DNA of 64,000 nucleotides from Nocardioides psychrotolerans (GCF_900113685.1 NZ_FOQG01000018.1:18667-82666); one strand, 5' to 3'. Counted from the first letter of the stretch, positions 33,005 to 42,292 are shown. Numbers and translations are program-made. The notes: generated from the sequence alone by a model not told the origin.

Positions 33005-33705
33005 GGCCCGGCCTCGAGGACCAGTCCGACGACGAGGTCGATGACCTCCTCGAGGGAGTACGGCGTGGTGTCGACGTGGACGGCACCGTCGGCCCTGACC
33101 AGGGGGGCGGTGGTGCGCCCGGAGTCGATGCGGTCGCGCTCGGCGAGGACCTGCGCGGTGGCGGCCACGTCGGAGCCACCCTGCTCAGCGGCGCGACGCA
33201 GGGCGCGGGCCTCGGTGTCGGCGGTGAGGTAGAGCTTGATCTCGGCCTGGGGCCACACGACCGAGCCGATGTCGCGGCCCTCGACGACGATGCCGCCGCC
33301 GTCGATGATGCCTCGCTGGAGCTCCAACAGGCGCGCCCGGACAGCCGAGACGGTGCTCACGGGCGAGACGTTGCGGGTGACCTCGTCGCTGCGGATCGCG
33401 ACGGCCACGTCGACGCCGTCGATCTGGATCGTGGGACCGGTCGGGTCGGTGCCGGAGAGGATCGGAGCCTCGTCACAACGGGCAGCGACGGCCTCGGCGT
33501 CGTGGACGTCGACACCCTCGCGCAGCAGCCACCAGGTGATCGCGCGGAACTGGGCGCCGGTGTCGAGGTAGCGCAGACCCAAACGGGTCGCGACGCCGCG
33601 GCAGGTGCTCGACTTGCCTGACCCGGAGGTCCCGTCGACAGCCACCACCACACGAGACCCAGCACTGCTCACCACGGGAGGGGACCCTACCGGTGAGTCA
33701 CCCAT
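33001..33705 (-). CDS. cmk: Cytidylate kinase
   Basis: 234 residues. P-loop DGTSGSGKSSTCRG (about 24-37), RYLDTGAQFRA for CMP binding, and VEGRDIGSVVWP followed by IKLYLTA. Phosphorylates CMP and dCMP. Starts within the 3' end of tyrA and overlaps the acyltransferase start by 4 bases. Confidence 0.96.
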   Translation of the reverse strand: MGDSPVGSPPVVSSAGSRVVVAVDGTSGSGKSSTCRGVATRLGLRYLDTGAQFRAITWWLLREGVDVHDAEAVAARCDEAPILSGTDPTGPTIQIDGVDVAVAIRSDEVTRNVSPVSTVSAVRARLLELQRGIIDGGGIVVEGRDIGSVVWPQAEIKLYLTADTEARALRRAAEQGGSDVAATAQVLAERDRIDSGRTTAPLVRADGAVHVDTTPYSLEEVIDLVVGLVLEAGP

Positions 33706-34763
33706 CCCCGGGATTCGAGAGAGGCGAGCAGGTGGTCGATCCGGTCCACGTCGACGACCAGCTCGACCAGCCCGACGCGTCGGCCGGGGTCGTGGTCGAT
33801 GCGGACGTCCTCGATGTTGACCTCGCTGGCGCCGGCGTCGGCGAAGAGCCGCGCGAGCTCGCCCGGGTGGTCGGGCACCGCGACGAAGACCCTGCCGCTG
33901 GGCAGGGCCGGGCCGCCGTGCTTGCCCGGGATCGCCTGCGTGCCGGCCACGCCCTGGCTCAGGACGGCCTCGAGACCGCTCCGGTCACCCGCACCGAGCG
34001 CCTCGATCAGCGTGTCCAGCCTCCCGCGCACACTGGTGAGCAGTGCTGCGACCGCGGTGGCGTTGGCCGACACGATCTGGCCGTAGAGGCGGGGGTCGCC
34101 CGCGGCGACCCGAGTGACGTCGCGCACGCCCTGCCCGGAGAGGGCGAGGTGGTCGCTCGGGGCGTCGAGAAGGGCGCCTGCGGCGAGCGCGGCCATCAGG
34201 TGCGGGAGGTGGGAGGTGCGGGCGACGGCCTTGTCGTGCTCGTCGGGGGTGAGTCGGACGGGTACGGCGCCGCAGAGTGCTGCCAGGGCCTCCACGAGGT
34301 CCACCGCTCGTGGGTCGGCAGTGGCGTGGGCGGTGACCGCCCAGGGGCGCCCGTCGAAGAGCGATGCGCTGGCGGCCAGGGGGCCGGAGCGTTCGCTGCC
34401 CGCCATCGGGTGCCCTCCGACGTACCGCTCGACGGTGCGGTGGTCGGCGACCGCCGCCAGTGGGCCGGCCTTGACGCTGCCGACGTCGGTGACGAAGGCG
34501 CCGGAGTCGAGGGCCCGGGCGATCTGCGCGCCCAGGTGGTCGGGGGGTACGGCGACCACGACGAGCTGAGGTCGGTCTGCCGGAGTGCTGACGCGGCCGG
34601 CTCCCAGCCCCGAGGCGGTGCGTAGGTGGTCGTCGGAGGGATCGGTCAGCAGCACCTCGAGGCCCGCGCGGCGGCAGGCCAGGCCGATGGAGGTGCCGAT
34701 CAGGCCGACCCCGACGATCTCGACCGGCCCGACGAGCGACTCCCTCACCGGGGTGTCACTCAT
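33687..34763 (-). CDS. tyrA: Prephenate dehydrogenase with ACT domain
   Basis: 358 residues. NAD-binding GVGLIGTSIGLACRRAG at the N-terminus, catalytic region GGHPMAGSERSG and TSHLPHLMAA, and a C-terminal ACT domain (about 285-358) that usually mediates tyrosine feedback. Converts prephenate to 4-hydroxyphenylpyruvate. The start overlaps the aroH stop by 8 bases: the next two enzymes of tyrosine synthesis are adjacent. Confidence 0.94.
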   Translation of the reverse strand: MSDTPVRESLVGPVEIVGVGLIGTSIGLACRRAGLEVLLTDPSDDHLRTASGLGAGRVSTPADRPQLVVVAVPPDHLGAQIARALDSGAFVTDVGSVKAGPLAAVADHRTVERYVGGHPMAGSERSGPLAASASLFDGRPWAVTAHATADPRAVDLVEALAALCGAVPVRLTPDEHDKAVARTSHLPHLMAALAAGALLDAPSDHLALSGQGVRDVTRVAAGDPRLYGQIVSANATAVAALLTSVRGRLDTLIEALGAGDRSGLEAVLSQGVAGTQAIPGKHGGPALPSGRVFVAVPDHPGELARLFADAGASEVNIEDVRIDHDPGRRVGLVELVVDVDRIDHLLASLESRGWVTHR

Positions 34764-35139
34764 CCGGGACGGACCTGACCCGGGTGAGGTCGGAGCGCAG
34801 CGCGGCCGCGCCGTGGAGGTAGACGTGGGTGATGTCCGCGCGCGGCAGGTCGGTCTCGACGTGGGCCATCATCCGGACCACGCGGGGCATGGAGCCCTCG
34901 ATCTCGAGCTCGCGCGCGCAGATCAGCGGCACCTCGCCGAAGCCCAGTCCGCGGGCGGCGTAGGCGGGGAACTCGGAGACCAGGTCACTGGTGGCGGTGA
35001 AGATCACCGAGATGAAGTCGTCGACCTCGAGGCCGTTGGAGGTCATCACGTCCGTGACCATCTCGGCCACCCGCTCGAGCATCTGCTCGCGCACGTCCTC
35101 GTCGAGCTGGGTCGCTCCCCGCACCGCTCGCACTGCCAC
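34756..35139 (-). CDS. aroH: Chorismate mutase, AroH class
   Basis: 127 residues, the length of Bacillus AroH-type trimeric chorismate mutases. VRAVRGATQLDED gives the N-terminal Arg, and ARELEIEGSMPRVVRMMAHVE the Arg/Glu active-site segment; THVYLHGAAALR ends the fold. The GTG at 35139 is chosen because GAGGAA lies 5 bases upstream and it matches family N-termini; a longer ATG form (35190) adds 17 unlikely residues. Supplies prephenate to tyrA. Confidence 0.92.
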   Translation of the reverse strand: MAVRAVRGATQLDEDVREQMLERVAEMVTDVMTSNGLEVDDFISVIFTATSDLVSEFPAYAARGLGFGEVPLICARELEIEGSMPRVVRMMAHVETDLPRADITHVYLHGAAALRSDLTRVRSVPDE

Positions 35140-35466
35140 GTCTGTTCCTCGTCTCGCATCCTCGGGCCGTCTCGGGCCATGTCGGGCCATCTGGGGTCGC
35201 GGGCAAGGCTAGTGCCCGGGCAGGGATCGCTGGGAAGGGCGCCGTCAGGCGGGCTGGTAGTCGCCGAAGGACCCGTGGTCGCCCTCGAGATCGGCGACGC
35301 CGCCGCCCCGACCGCCGTAGTCCTGGTCGACCAGGCCGCCCTGCATCGCGGCGCCGGCGACGTCGGCCCAGCAGCACCCGATACGTCGTAGGCCGTCAGG
35401 CTCGCGACGTAAGGCCGCAGCGCGGGAGCACGAGCCCGGAGGCACCCACGACCGCTGCAGCCCGGA
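35140..35466. other. Gap between aroH and rluB
   Basis: 327 bases. A 66-codon minus-strand frame (35245-35445) ends in GGRGGGVADLEGDHGSFGDY, a Gly/Asp-rich tail with an internal ATG at 35346; it could be a small gene but has no ribosome-binding site. The rest contains nothing I recognise. Confidence 0.5.
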
Positions 35467-36231
35467 TCAGAGCTGGGCGTTGTCGAGCAGCTCGCCGAGC
35501 TCGTCGTTCGTGAGGTCGCGCAGGCCGCCGCTGGGCAGCTGAGCCAGCTGGACCGGGCCGATGGCGGTGCGGGTCAGCCGGCGCACGGGGTGACCGAGCA
35601 GCTCGAGCAGGCGGCGCACGATGCGGTTGCGGCCCTCGTGGATGACCAGCTCGACGATCGACTTCGCGCCGCGACCGCGCCCGGAGACGCTGATGACCCT
35701 GGCCGCGGTCACGGTCACGGGGCCGTCGTCGAGCGTGACGCCATCGAGCAGCTCGGCCACGGTCGCCTTGGTGACCTCGCCGTCGACCTCGGCGACGTAG
35801 GTCTTGTCGACCTCGTAGGACGGGTGGGCCATGCGTTGCGCGAAGTCGCCGTCGTTGGTGAGCAGCAGCAGGCCGGAGGTGTCGGTGTCGAGCCGGCCAA
35901 CGTGGAAGAGCCGCTCGGACCGGTGAGCTACGACGTCGGTGATCGTGCGCCGCCCCTCGGGGTCGGACATCGTCGACACGACGCCCCGGGGCTTGTTGAG
36001 CACGAGGTAGACCAGCTCGGAGATCGGCGGCAGACGCTTGCCACCGACGCGGATCACCGCGGTGCGGGGATCGACCTTGGTGCCGAGGCGGGTGATGGTC
36101 TCGCCGTCGACGACGACCTCACCGTCGAGCATCAGCTCCTCGCACTTGCGACGCGACGCGACGCCCGACTGCGCGAGCAGCTTCTGCAAGCGGATCAGGC
36201 CGTCCTCGTCGGTGGCGATCTCACGGCTCAT
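35467..36231 (-). CDS. rluB: 23S rRNA pseudouridine synthase, RluB/RsuA family
   Basis: 254 residues. S4 RNA-binding domain (RLQKLLAQSGVASRRKCEEL) at the N-terminus, then the pseudouridine synthase core with catalytic Asp in FHVGRLDTDTSGLLLLTNDG (about residue 116) and the C-terminal NRIVRRLLELLGHPV. Starts in a 4-base overlap with scpB, as in Mycobacterium. Confidence 0.94.
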   Translation of the reverse strand: MSREIATDEDGLIRLQKLLAQSGVASRRKCEELMLDGEVVVDGETITRLGTKVDPRTAVIRVGGKRLPPISELVYLVLNKPRGVVSTMSDPEGRRTITDVVAHRSERLFHVGRLDTDTSGLLLLTNDGDFAQRMAHPSYEVDKTYVAEVDGEVTKATVAELLDGVTLDDGPVTVTAARVISVSGRGRGAKSIVELVIHEGRNRIVRRLLELLGHPVRRLTRTAIGPVQLAQLPSGGLRDLTNDELGELLDNAQL

Positions 36232-37004
36232 GGCTGGTCCTCGGTCACAGCGCCATCCTCCGGCACCGCCGAGTCGGCAGGCGCAGCGGCCTCGACTGAA
36301 GCGAGCCCAACGGCCGCAGCCTCGCCGGCCGCAGCCTCGCCGGCCGCAGCCTCGCCGGCGGAGCCCGCCGCGCTCTCGTGCGGCATCTGGGAGGCGGCCA
36401 TCTCCGCGAGCTCGTCCTCGAGGTCGTCGAGGTCGGGCAGGTAGGGCGCGAGCTCGGGCAGGTCCTGGAGCGAGGTCACGCCGATCCGCTCGAGGAAGTA
36501 GGTCGACGTGCGGAACAGGTTGGCCCCCGTCTCGCCGTCCTGCCCGGCCTCCTCGACCAGGCCACGCGAGATCAGCGTGCGCATGACGCCATCGACGTTG
36601 ACGCCCCGGATCGCAGAGACCCGGGCGCGCGAGACCGGCTGCTTGTAGGCCACGACCGCGAGGGTCTCCAGCGCCGCATGGGTGAGCCGCGCCTGCTGAC
36701 CCTCGAGCACGAACGCCTCCACCACAGCGGCGTAGGCGTCGCGCGAGTAGAACCGCCACCCGCCCCCGACGTTGCGCAGCTCGAAGCCTCGGCCCTGCTC
36801 GGTGTACTCCGCGGCCAGCGCGTGCAGCGCCGCGGTCACCTCGTCGGCGGGATATCCCACGGCCGAGGCAAGGCTGACGTCGTCGAGCGCCTGGTCGGAG
36901 ATCATCAGCACCGCCTCGAGCGAGGGCCGCAGCTCCGCCACGGGTACGGCGAGCAGCTCGCCGTCGTCAGTGGTGTCCGTCGGGTCAGACGTGGGCTCGG
37001 TCAT
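36228..37004 (-). CDS. scpB: Segregation and condensation protein B
   Basis: 258 residues. Two winged-helix domains (LRPSLEAVLMISDQALD; HAALETLAVVAYKQPVSRA; SAIRGVNVDGVMRTLISRGL) form the kleisin-interacting subunit of the SMC-ScpAB complex. The C-terminus carries an Ala/Glu-rich low-complexity tail with three GEAAA units, encoded by a 15-bp tandem repeat near 36315-36360, which may vary in length. Overlaps scpA and rluB by 4 bases each. Confidence 0.94.
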   Translation of the reverse strand: MTEPTSDPTDTTDDGELLAVPVAELRPSLEAVLMISDQALDDVSLASAVGYPADEVTAALHALAAEYTEQGRGFELRNVGGGWRFYSRDAYAAVVEAFVLEGQQARLTHAALETLAVVAYKQPVSRARVSAIRGVNVDGVMRTLISRGLVEEAGQDGETGANLFRTSTYFLERIGVTSLQDLPELAPYLPDLDDLEDELAEMAASQMPHESAAGSAGEAAAGEAAAGEAAAVGLASVEAAAPADSAVPEDGAVTEDQP

Positions 37005-37879
37005 GGGGTCTCCTCGTCGTCGGGCCCGTCTGGCACGTCGGGCGTCTCAGCAGGGGTGTCGGCCTCGGGCGTCGCGCCGTCGAACTCGTCGCTGATCTCG
37101 ATCTCGTCGTCGCTGCCGGTCCAGCGGATGGTCAGCTCGCCCAGCGCGGTGACCTGTTCGAAGGAGACTGCCCCCTCGCGGAAGAGCTCGAGCAGCGACA
37201 GGAAGCGGGCCACCGTGGTGAGCCGGTCGGGCGAGTCTCCGCACAGGGACCGGAAGGTGAGGGTGCCGGAGCGCCGCAGCCGGTCCATGACGATCGCGCC
37301 CTGCTCGCGCACGCTGACCTTGGCGGCGTGGATGTGCTGGAGCGACACCTCGAGCACCGGCTTGGGCTCGAGGGCCTTGGCGGCGAGCTGGGCGAAGTGG
37401 TCCAGCCCGATGCCGATCAGCACCTCGGGCAGCAGCGTGGCGTAGCGCTCCTCGAGGCCGACCGCGCGCGGGTAGCGGCGTGCCTCCTCGGCCAGGCGGA
37501 CCGCGAGGAAGCTCGCTACCTGCTTGAACGCCTTGTATTGCATGAGCCGGGCGAAGAGCAGGTCCCGCGCCTCGAGCAGCGCGAGGTCCTCCTCGTCCTC
37601 CACGTCGCCCTGCGGCAGCAGCCGGGCGGCCTTGAGGTCCAGCAGGGTCGAGGCGACCAGGAGGAAGGACGTGGTCTGCTCGAGGTCCCAGACTGGTCCG
37701 CCGACCTTGACGAAGGTGATGAACTCGCCTGTCACCTGCGCCAACGCGACCTCGGTGACGTCCAGCTTGTGCTTGGAGATCAGGCTCAGCAGCAGGTCGA
37801 AGGGGCCCTCGAAGTTGTCGAGCCGGAGCTCGAAGCCCGGATTCTCACCGGTCTCGCCCGGGATGGCGAGGCTGGTCAT
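37001..37879 (-). CDS. scpA: Segregation and condensation protein A (kleisin)
   Basis: 292 residues. FELRLDNFEGPFDLLLSLI begins the N-terminal domain that binds the SMC neck, and LTFRSLCGDSPDRLTTVARFLSLLELFREG the C-terminal winged helix that binds the SMC head. The acidic C-terminal tail (about 25 residues) is low complexity. ATGA overlap with the upstream small gene and 4 bases with scpB. Confidence 0.95.
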   Translation of the reverse strand: MTSLAIPGETGENPGFELRLDNFEGPFDLLLSLISKHKLDVTEVALAQVTGEFITFVKVGGPVWDLEQTTSFLLVASTLLDLKAARLLPQGDVEDEEDLALLEARDLLFARLMQYKAFKQVASFLAVRLAEEARRYPRAVGLEERYATLLPEVLIGIGLDHFAQLAAKALEPKPVLEVSLQHIHAAKVSVREQGAIVMDRLRRSGTLTFRSLCGDSPDRLTTVARFLSLLELFREGAVSFEQVTALGELTIRWTGSDDEIEISDEFDGATPEADTPAETPDVPDGPDDEETP

Positions 37880-38199
37880 CCGTCGGTCAACCGCCGCACC
37901 AGCACGCTGTCGGCGCCGTGGGTGTCGAAGTCGGCCAGGACCAGCGCCACCGCCTCGCGCACGAGGCGGCCACGGTCGACGGCGAGGCCGTGACTGGCGC
38001 GCAGCGCGAGCCGGGCGTGCTCGATCTGCAGCAGCTCGTCGGAGGTGACGTAGACCGTCATCTTCTCGTCGTGCCGGATCCGCCCGCTGGGCTTGGCGGG
38101 GTCGGCCGTCTCGGCCGGGGGCGGCTGGGCCGGCTCGGGCGCGTCGGGGACGGCACGGACCGACGCGGTGGGTCGGAAGAGGTCGTCGGCCGCAGGCAT
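37876..38199 (-). CDS. Small protein between parA and scpA, possible ribbon-helix-helix
   Basis: 107 residues. After a Pro-rich N-terminus, MTVYVTSDELLQIEHARLAL and RGRLVREAVALVLADFDTHG read like a ribbon-helix-helix DNA-binding domain at the C-terminus (about 50-100). The ATG at 38199 lies 2 bases past the parA TGA; a GTG at 38217 is an alternative. Its place right after a ParA ATPase makes a ParB-like or ParG-like partner role attractive; that is inference only. Confidence 0.78.
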   Translation of the reverse strand: MPAADDLFRPTASVRAVPDAPEPAQPPPAETADPAKPSGRIRHDEKMTVYVTSDELLQIEHARLALRASHGLAVDRGRLVREAVALVLADFDTHGADSVLVRRLTDG

Positions 38200-38201
38200 G
38201 C

Positions 38202-39320
38202 TCACACGTCGAGACACCGAGCCGCCACCTCCTTGGAGAGCTGTCGGTAGGAGTCGGCACCGGCCGACGACGAGGCGTAGGTCGTGATCGGCTCACCGGC
38301 CACGGTCGAGTCCGAGAACTTCACGGTACGACGGATCACGGTGTGGAACACCTTGTCGCCCCACGCCTGCACGAGGCGGTCCATGACCTCGCGCGAGTGC
38401 AGCGTGCGGCCGTCGAACATCGTGCCGAGCACACCGTCGATCTCCAGGCGCGGGTTGAGGCGCTCGCGGACCTTGTCGATCGTCGTCTTGAGCAGCGCCA
38501 CGCCGCGCAGCGCGAAGTATTCGCACTCCAGGGGGACGATCACGCCGTGGGAGGCGGTCAGGGCGTTGACGGTCAGCAGCCCCAGGGAGGGCTGGCAGTC
38601 GATGAGGATGACGTCGTAGGTCGCGAGGGCCGGGGCCAGCACCCGCTGCAGGGTCTGCTCGCGCGCCACCTCGTGCACCAGCTGCACCTCGGCGGCCGAC
38701 AGGTCGATGTTGGAGGGCAGCAGGTCCATGCCGGGCACGCCCGAGGGCACGACGACGTCCTCGACCTTGACGTCGCGCTCCATCAGGAGGTTGTAGATCG
38801 TCAGGTCCATCTCGTGCGGGTTGAGGCCCAGACCGACCGACAGCGAGCCCTGGGGGTCGAAGTCGACGAGCAGGACCTTGCGGCCGTACTCCGCGAGCGC
38901 AGCACCCAGGTTGATGGTGGTCGTGGTCTTGCCGACCCCGCCCTTCTGGTTGCACATCGAGATCACGCGGGCGTTGCCGTGGCTGGTGAGCACCGAGGGC
39001 TCGGGCAGGTGCGGCATCGGACGCCCGGTCGGCCCCATCACGACGGGGCCGTCGGACGGCGCAGCCGCGCTCTCGCGCACGACGGAGGGCGCCTCGTTGC
39101 TGGCCGCCACCGCGGGCACGCCACCGCGGGGCGTCTCTTCTCGGGGCGTCTCCTCCTGGGGGAGATCCTCGCGCCGGATCGGCTTCTCGAACGGCAGGGG
39201 GTCGCTGAGGGGAACGTCAGACACGTCATCTCCGAGAGGTGGGGAAGTGACCGGTGCCCTCGGCGGCATCGCGGGGGCGGAGCTCCCGCCGAATCCGGGG
39301 AACATCTGGTTGTCGCTCAT
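38202..39320 (-). CDS. ParA-family ATPase of the scpAB operon, with N-terminal extension
   Basis: 372 residues. Deviant Walker A QKGGVGKTTTTINLG (about 125-139), VDFDPQGSLSVGLG and IDCQPSLGLLT are typical of ParA/Soj. The first 115 residues are a disordered Pro/Glu-rich extension with the motif repeats QEETPREETPRG. It corresponds to the ParA-like gene (Rv1708 type) preceding scpA in Mycobacterium rather than the oriC parA. It heads the scp operon and is followed by the RHH-like gene. Confidence 0.92.
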   Translation of the reverse strand: MSDNQMFPGFGGSSAPAMPPRAPVTSPPLGDDVSDVPLSDPLPFEKPIRREDLPQEETPREETPRGGVPAVAASNEAPSVVRESAAAPSDGPVVMGPTGRPMPHLPEPSVLTSHGNARVISMCNQKGGVGKTTTTINLGAALAEYGRKVLLVDFDPQGSLSVGLGLNPHEMDLTIYNLLMERDVKVEDVVVPSGVPGMDLLPSNIDLSAAEVQLVHEVAREQTLQRVLAPALATYDVILIDCQPSLGLLTVNALTASHGVIVPLECEYFALRGVALLKTTIDKVRERLNPRLEIDGVLGTMFDGRTLHSREVMDRLVQAWGDKVFHTVIRRTVKFSDSTVAGEPITTYASSSAGADSYRQLSKEVAARCLDV

Positions 39321-39568
39321 GTGCCACTCCTAGGTCCGGTCCGGGGGTCGTGCTCCCCCATCACACAATGTCGACACGACGACATTGCGGCGACTCGCCG
39401 CGGACTCTAGGTCCGGTCCTCCCAAGGGGACAACAGTGCGTCGAGTTCCCACAGGCTGGGGTGATTTCCAGCACCTGCCTGTGCACTCGTCACCGCTCGT
39501 CGTACACAGGCGGCGGCGGCCTGTGCACTTTCCTGTGGAGGGCGGGGACCGGGTGTCACACTGGTCGG

Positions 39569-40810
39569 GTGCGTCGACGAGCAGCTCGGGTCCTGGAGCT
39601 CGGCGCCCTCGTCCTGGTGCTCGCCGTTCTCCTCGGTGGCGGCAGCGTGGCGCTGCTGACCGGCTCCGACGGCGACGACCAGCCCTCCGCGTCCACGAGC
39701 CCGTCCGGCACGCCGCTGCCCTCGCCCTCCCCCACCCCGGAGCCGACCCCGGAGCCGACCTCGCCCGCGCCTACACCATCGACCACCGTGACCCCCACCC
39801 CCGACTGCACGCCCGACGTCCCCCTGGTCGACGCGGACGCCACGCCCGAGGCCCGCTGCCTCGCCCAGGCGCTCGACGGCTGGCAGCGCGACGGGCTCAT
39901 GGGCGTGGGCCAACAGCTCAACCTCTCCAACGAGGCCTACCAGGCGCCGCTGCGCCAGCTCGGAGGGCGCTCGGTCGCGCTGGTCGGCTTCGACCTGCAG
40001 GAGCTTGAGGAGGGTGAGGGGTTCGGCTTCTACGAACCGCCCGTCCAGCGACTGCTGCAGCTCGCGGCCGACGGGGTCGTGCTGACGGCCTCGTGGCACA
40101 CGCCCAACCCCGACAGCGGCCTCGACGCGCGCGATCGTCGGTGGACCGACCTGGCCGCCCTGCTCCAGCCGGAGACCCCGCAGGCGGTGGCGTTCTGGGC
40201 CGACTACGACGCCAAGCTCGAGCTGCTGGGACGACTCCAATCCGGCGACGACGGGCTCCTCCAGCCGGCCGCGGTGCTGTTCCGCCCGCTCCACGAGGCC
40301 AACGGCGACTGGTTCTGGTGGGGTCAGCCCGACCCGGAGACCTACCGGGCGCTGTGGGCCGCGATGCAGGAGCGCGCCGCTGATGCCGGGGTCCACAACA
40401 TCGTCTGGGGCTGGTCGGCCAACGTGGCCAGCCACGACGGCATCACCGACCCCCTCACGTTGGTGCCCGACTCGGTCGACCTGGTCGGCATCGACTCCTA
40501 CGACCCGGTCGGTGACGGCTCCGGCCAGGCCGACCCGCTCGACCTGAACGGCCTCGCCGACCTCGCCGCCGACCACCCGCGCACCGCCGTCACCGAGGTC
40601 GGACCTCACGGGAGCACCGACGGCGACTGGGACCCCACCGTCATCGCCCGCTCCGCACTCGCGGTCGGGGTGCGCCCGACGTACGCCCTGCTGTGGTTCG
40701 ACGACGGCGACGGCGCCGACGGCTACACCGGTGCCAAGCAGATCAGCTCGCTGCGCGGCGGTCGCGACTGGCTGGACTCCTGCACTGACGGGCTCTGTCC
40801 ACTTTCCTGA
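39569..40810 (+). CDS. Secreted or anchored GH26-like glycosidase, copy 1
   Basis: 413 residues. An N-terminal hydrophobic segment (about 11-33) is a signal or anchor, followed by a Ser/Pro/Thr-rich linker with TPEPTPEPTSPAP (about 50-75). The catalytic domain has the GH26 acid/base Glu in FRPLHEANGDWFWW (about 242) and the nucleophile Glu in AVTEVGPHG (about 342). GH26 enzymes hydrolyse beta-mannans or related polymers. GTG at 39569 is chosen because it gives the signal segment at the N-terminus. 33 bases upstream of a paralogue. Confidence 0.87.
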   Translation: MRRRAARVLELGALVLVLAVLLGGGSVALLTGSDGDDQPSASTSPSGTPLPSPSPTPEPTPEPTSPAPTPSTTVTPTPDCTPDVPLVDADATPEARCLAQALDGWQRDGLMGVGQQLNLSNEAYQAPLRQLGGRSVALVGFDLQELEEGEGFGFYEPPVQRLLQLAADGVVLTASWHTPNPDSGLDARDRRWTDLAALLQPETPQAVAFWADYDAKLELLGRLQSGDDGLLQPAAVLFRPLHEANGDWFWWGQPDPETYRALWAAMQERAADAGVHNIVWGWSANVASHDGITDPLTLVPDSVDLVGIDSYDPVGDGSGQADPLDLNGLADLAADHPRTAVTEVGPHGSTDGDWDPTVIARSALAVGVRPTYALLWFDDGDGADGYTGAKQISSLRGGRDWLDSCTDGLCPLS

Positions 40811-40843
40811 TCACGAGGCCCTGCCGGCTGCCAGACTGCACGG

Positions 40844-42280
40844 ATGCGTCGCGTCGTGGTCTTGGTCCTCTGCTGGGCGAGCCTACTGTCGGTGGCGCTG
40901 CTGCCGTCCGTGGCTCCCGCGGCCGTCGCGGACCCCGTCCGCACCACGGTGACCGTCCGGCTCGCACCACCCGTCATCACCTACGACGAGGCGAGCGGCC
41001 GAAGCGACGCCACCGGCCTCGTCGCCCAGGCGCGCCCGGCCCGTGACGGGGTCCGGCTGATCTTCCAGGAGCGGGTGGGCTCCGCCTGGCACACCCTCGC
41101 CACGGTCGCGTCCGACCCGCAGGGTCGCGCCTACCTTCCCTTGACGATCACCTCCGTCGCCGCACGCAGCTTCCGCGTGCTGGCGGCCAGGCAGGGCCGC
41201 TATCGCGCGGCGACGTCACGGGCGGCCGCCTTGGCCGTCCACGCGCCGACGACCTGCGCCGACAAGCAGGTCGTCGACCCGCAGGCCACCCCCGAGGCGC
41301 GCTGCCTCGCCGCCCGCCTCGACCGGTGGCGCACCGCCAGGCTGATGGGTGTCGGGCAGCAGCTCAACGTCTCGACGGCCGACTACCTCGCCCCGCTGCG
41401 CGCGCTCTCGCGGCCGGTGCCGGTCGTCGGCTTCGACCTCGAGGAGCTCGCCATGGCGGGCCGTTACGAGTTCCCCTTCCAGGACGCGGTCGTCGCCGAC
41501 CTGCTCCGCCTCGCGTCCGAGGGCGCCGTCCTCACCGCCTCCTGGCACGCCACCAACCCCCACACCGGTGGCGGGTCCTTCGACCGCAGATGGCGCACCA
41601 TGTCGGCGCTGCTCGACGACACGACCCGGCAGGCGCAGGCCTTCTGGGCCGACTACGACACCAAGCTGGCGCTGCTCGCGCGTCTCCAGAGCGGCGACGG
41701 CGGCCTCTACCCACCGACCGCGGTCGTCTTCCGTCCCTTCCACGAGATCAACGGCACCTGGTTCTGGTGGTCGCAGCCCTCGACATCGGTCTTCAAGCAG
41801 CTGTGGTCACGCCTGCAGACCCGCGCGGCCCTCGCCGGGGTCCACAACGTGCTGTGGGGCTTCTCCGCGAACGCCTCCACCTTCACCAGGTCACCGTCCC
41901 CATGGCTGCCCGCCCAGGTCGACCTCGGCGGGCTCGACAGCTACGACCCGGAGCCCGGCGCTTATCCCCGCGACGCCCATTTGGCGTCGTACCACCGCGC
42001 CGACCGGCTCGACCTCACCGGCTTCAAGGACATCTCCCCCGACGTCCCCCGGATGGCGTTGACGGAGGTCGGCCCCCACGGCAGCCGCGACGGCGCCTGG
42101 GACCCTGCCACCATCACCGCCGCTGTACGACGCCTCGGGATCGTCCCCGCCTGGGCCATGCTCTGGTTCGACGACCCCGACCCGGACGATCGACTCGCCG
42201 GTTCCAAGCAGATCGGTTCGTTGCGCGGTGGCGCTGCCTGGCTGCGCGGGTGCTTCACCGGGCTCTGCCTGGTGCGCTGA
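40844..42280 (+). CDS. Secreted GH26-like glycosidase, copy 2
   Basis: 478 residues. Signal peptide at 1-29, then an Ig-like or carbohydrate-binding-like region of about 100 residues, then a catalytic domain parallel to copy 1: FRPFHEINGTWFWW and ALTEVGPHG supply the catalytic Glu pair, and GWSAN/GFSAN, GSKQIGSLRGG and the last Cys pair are shared. It clearly arose by tandem duplication with replacement of the linker by a different N-terminal domain. Likely target is an external beta-mannan-type polysaccharide. Confidence 0.88.
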   Translation: MRRVVVLVLCWASLLSVALLPSVAPAAVADPVRTTVTVRLAPPVITYDEASGRSDATGLVAQARPARDGVRLIFQERVGSAWHTLATVASDPQGRAYLPLTITSVAARSFRVLAARQGRYRAATSRAAALAVHAPTTCADKQVVDPQATPEARCLAARLDRWRTARLMGVGQQLNVSTADYLAPLRALSRPVPVVGFDLEELAMAGRYEFPFQDAVVADLLRLASEGAVLTASWHATNPHTGGGSFDRRWRTMSALLDDTTRQAQAFWADYDTKLALLARLQSGDGGLYPPTAVVFRPFHEINGTWFWWSQPSTSVFKQLWSRLQTRAALAGVHNVLWGFSANASTFTRSPSPWLPAQVDLGGLDSYDPEPGAYPRDAHLASYHRADRLDLTGFKDISPDVPRMALTEVGPHGSRDGAWDPATITAAVRRLGIVPAWAMLWFDDPDPDDRLAGSKQIGSLRGGAAWLRGCFTGLCLVR

Positions 42281-42292
42281 GAGGCCCCGGGT

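Noticed and set aside
35245..35445. 66-codon frame between aroH and rluB
   Set aside because: Gly/Asp-rich tail is suggestive but there is no start signal or known homologue; described only as a gap.
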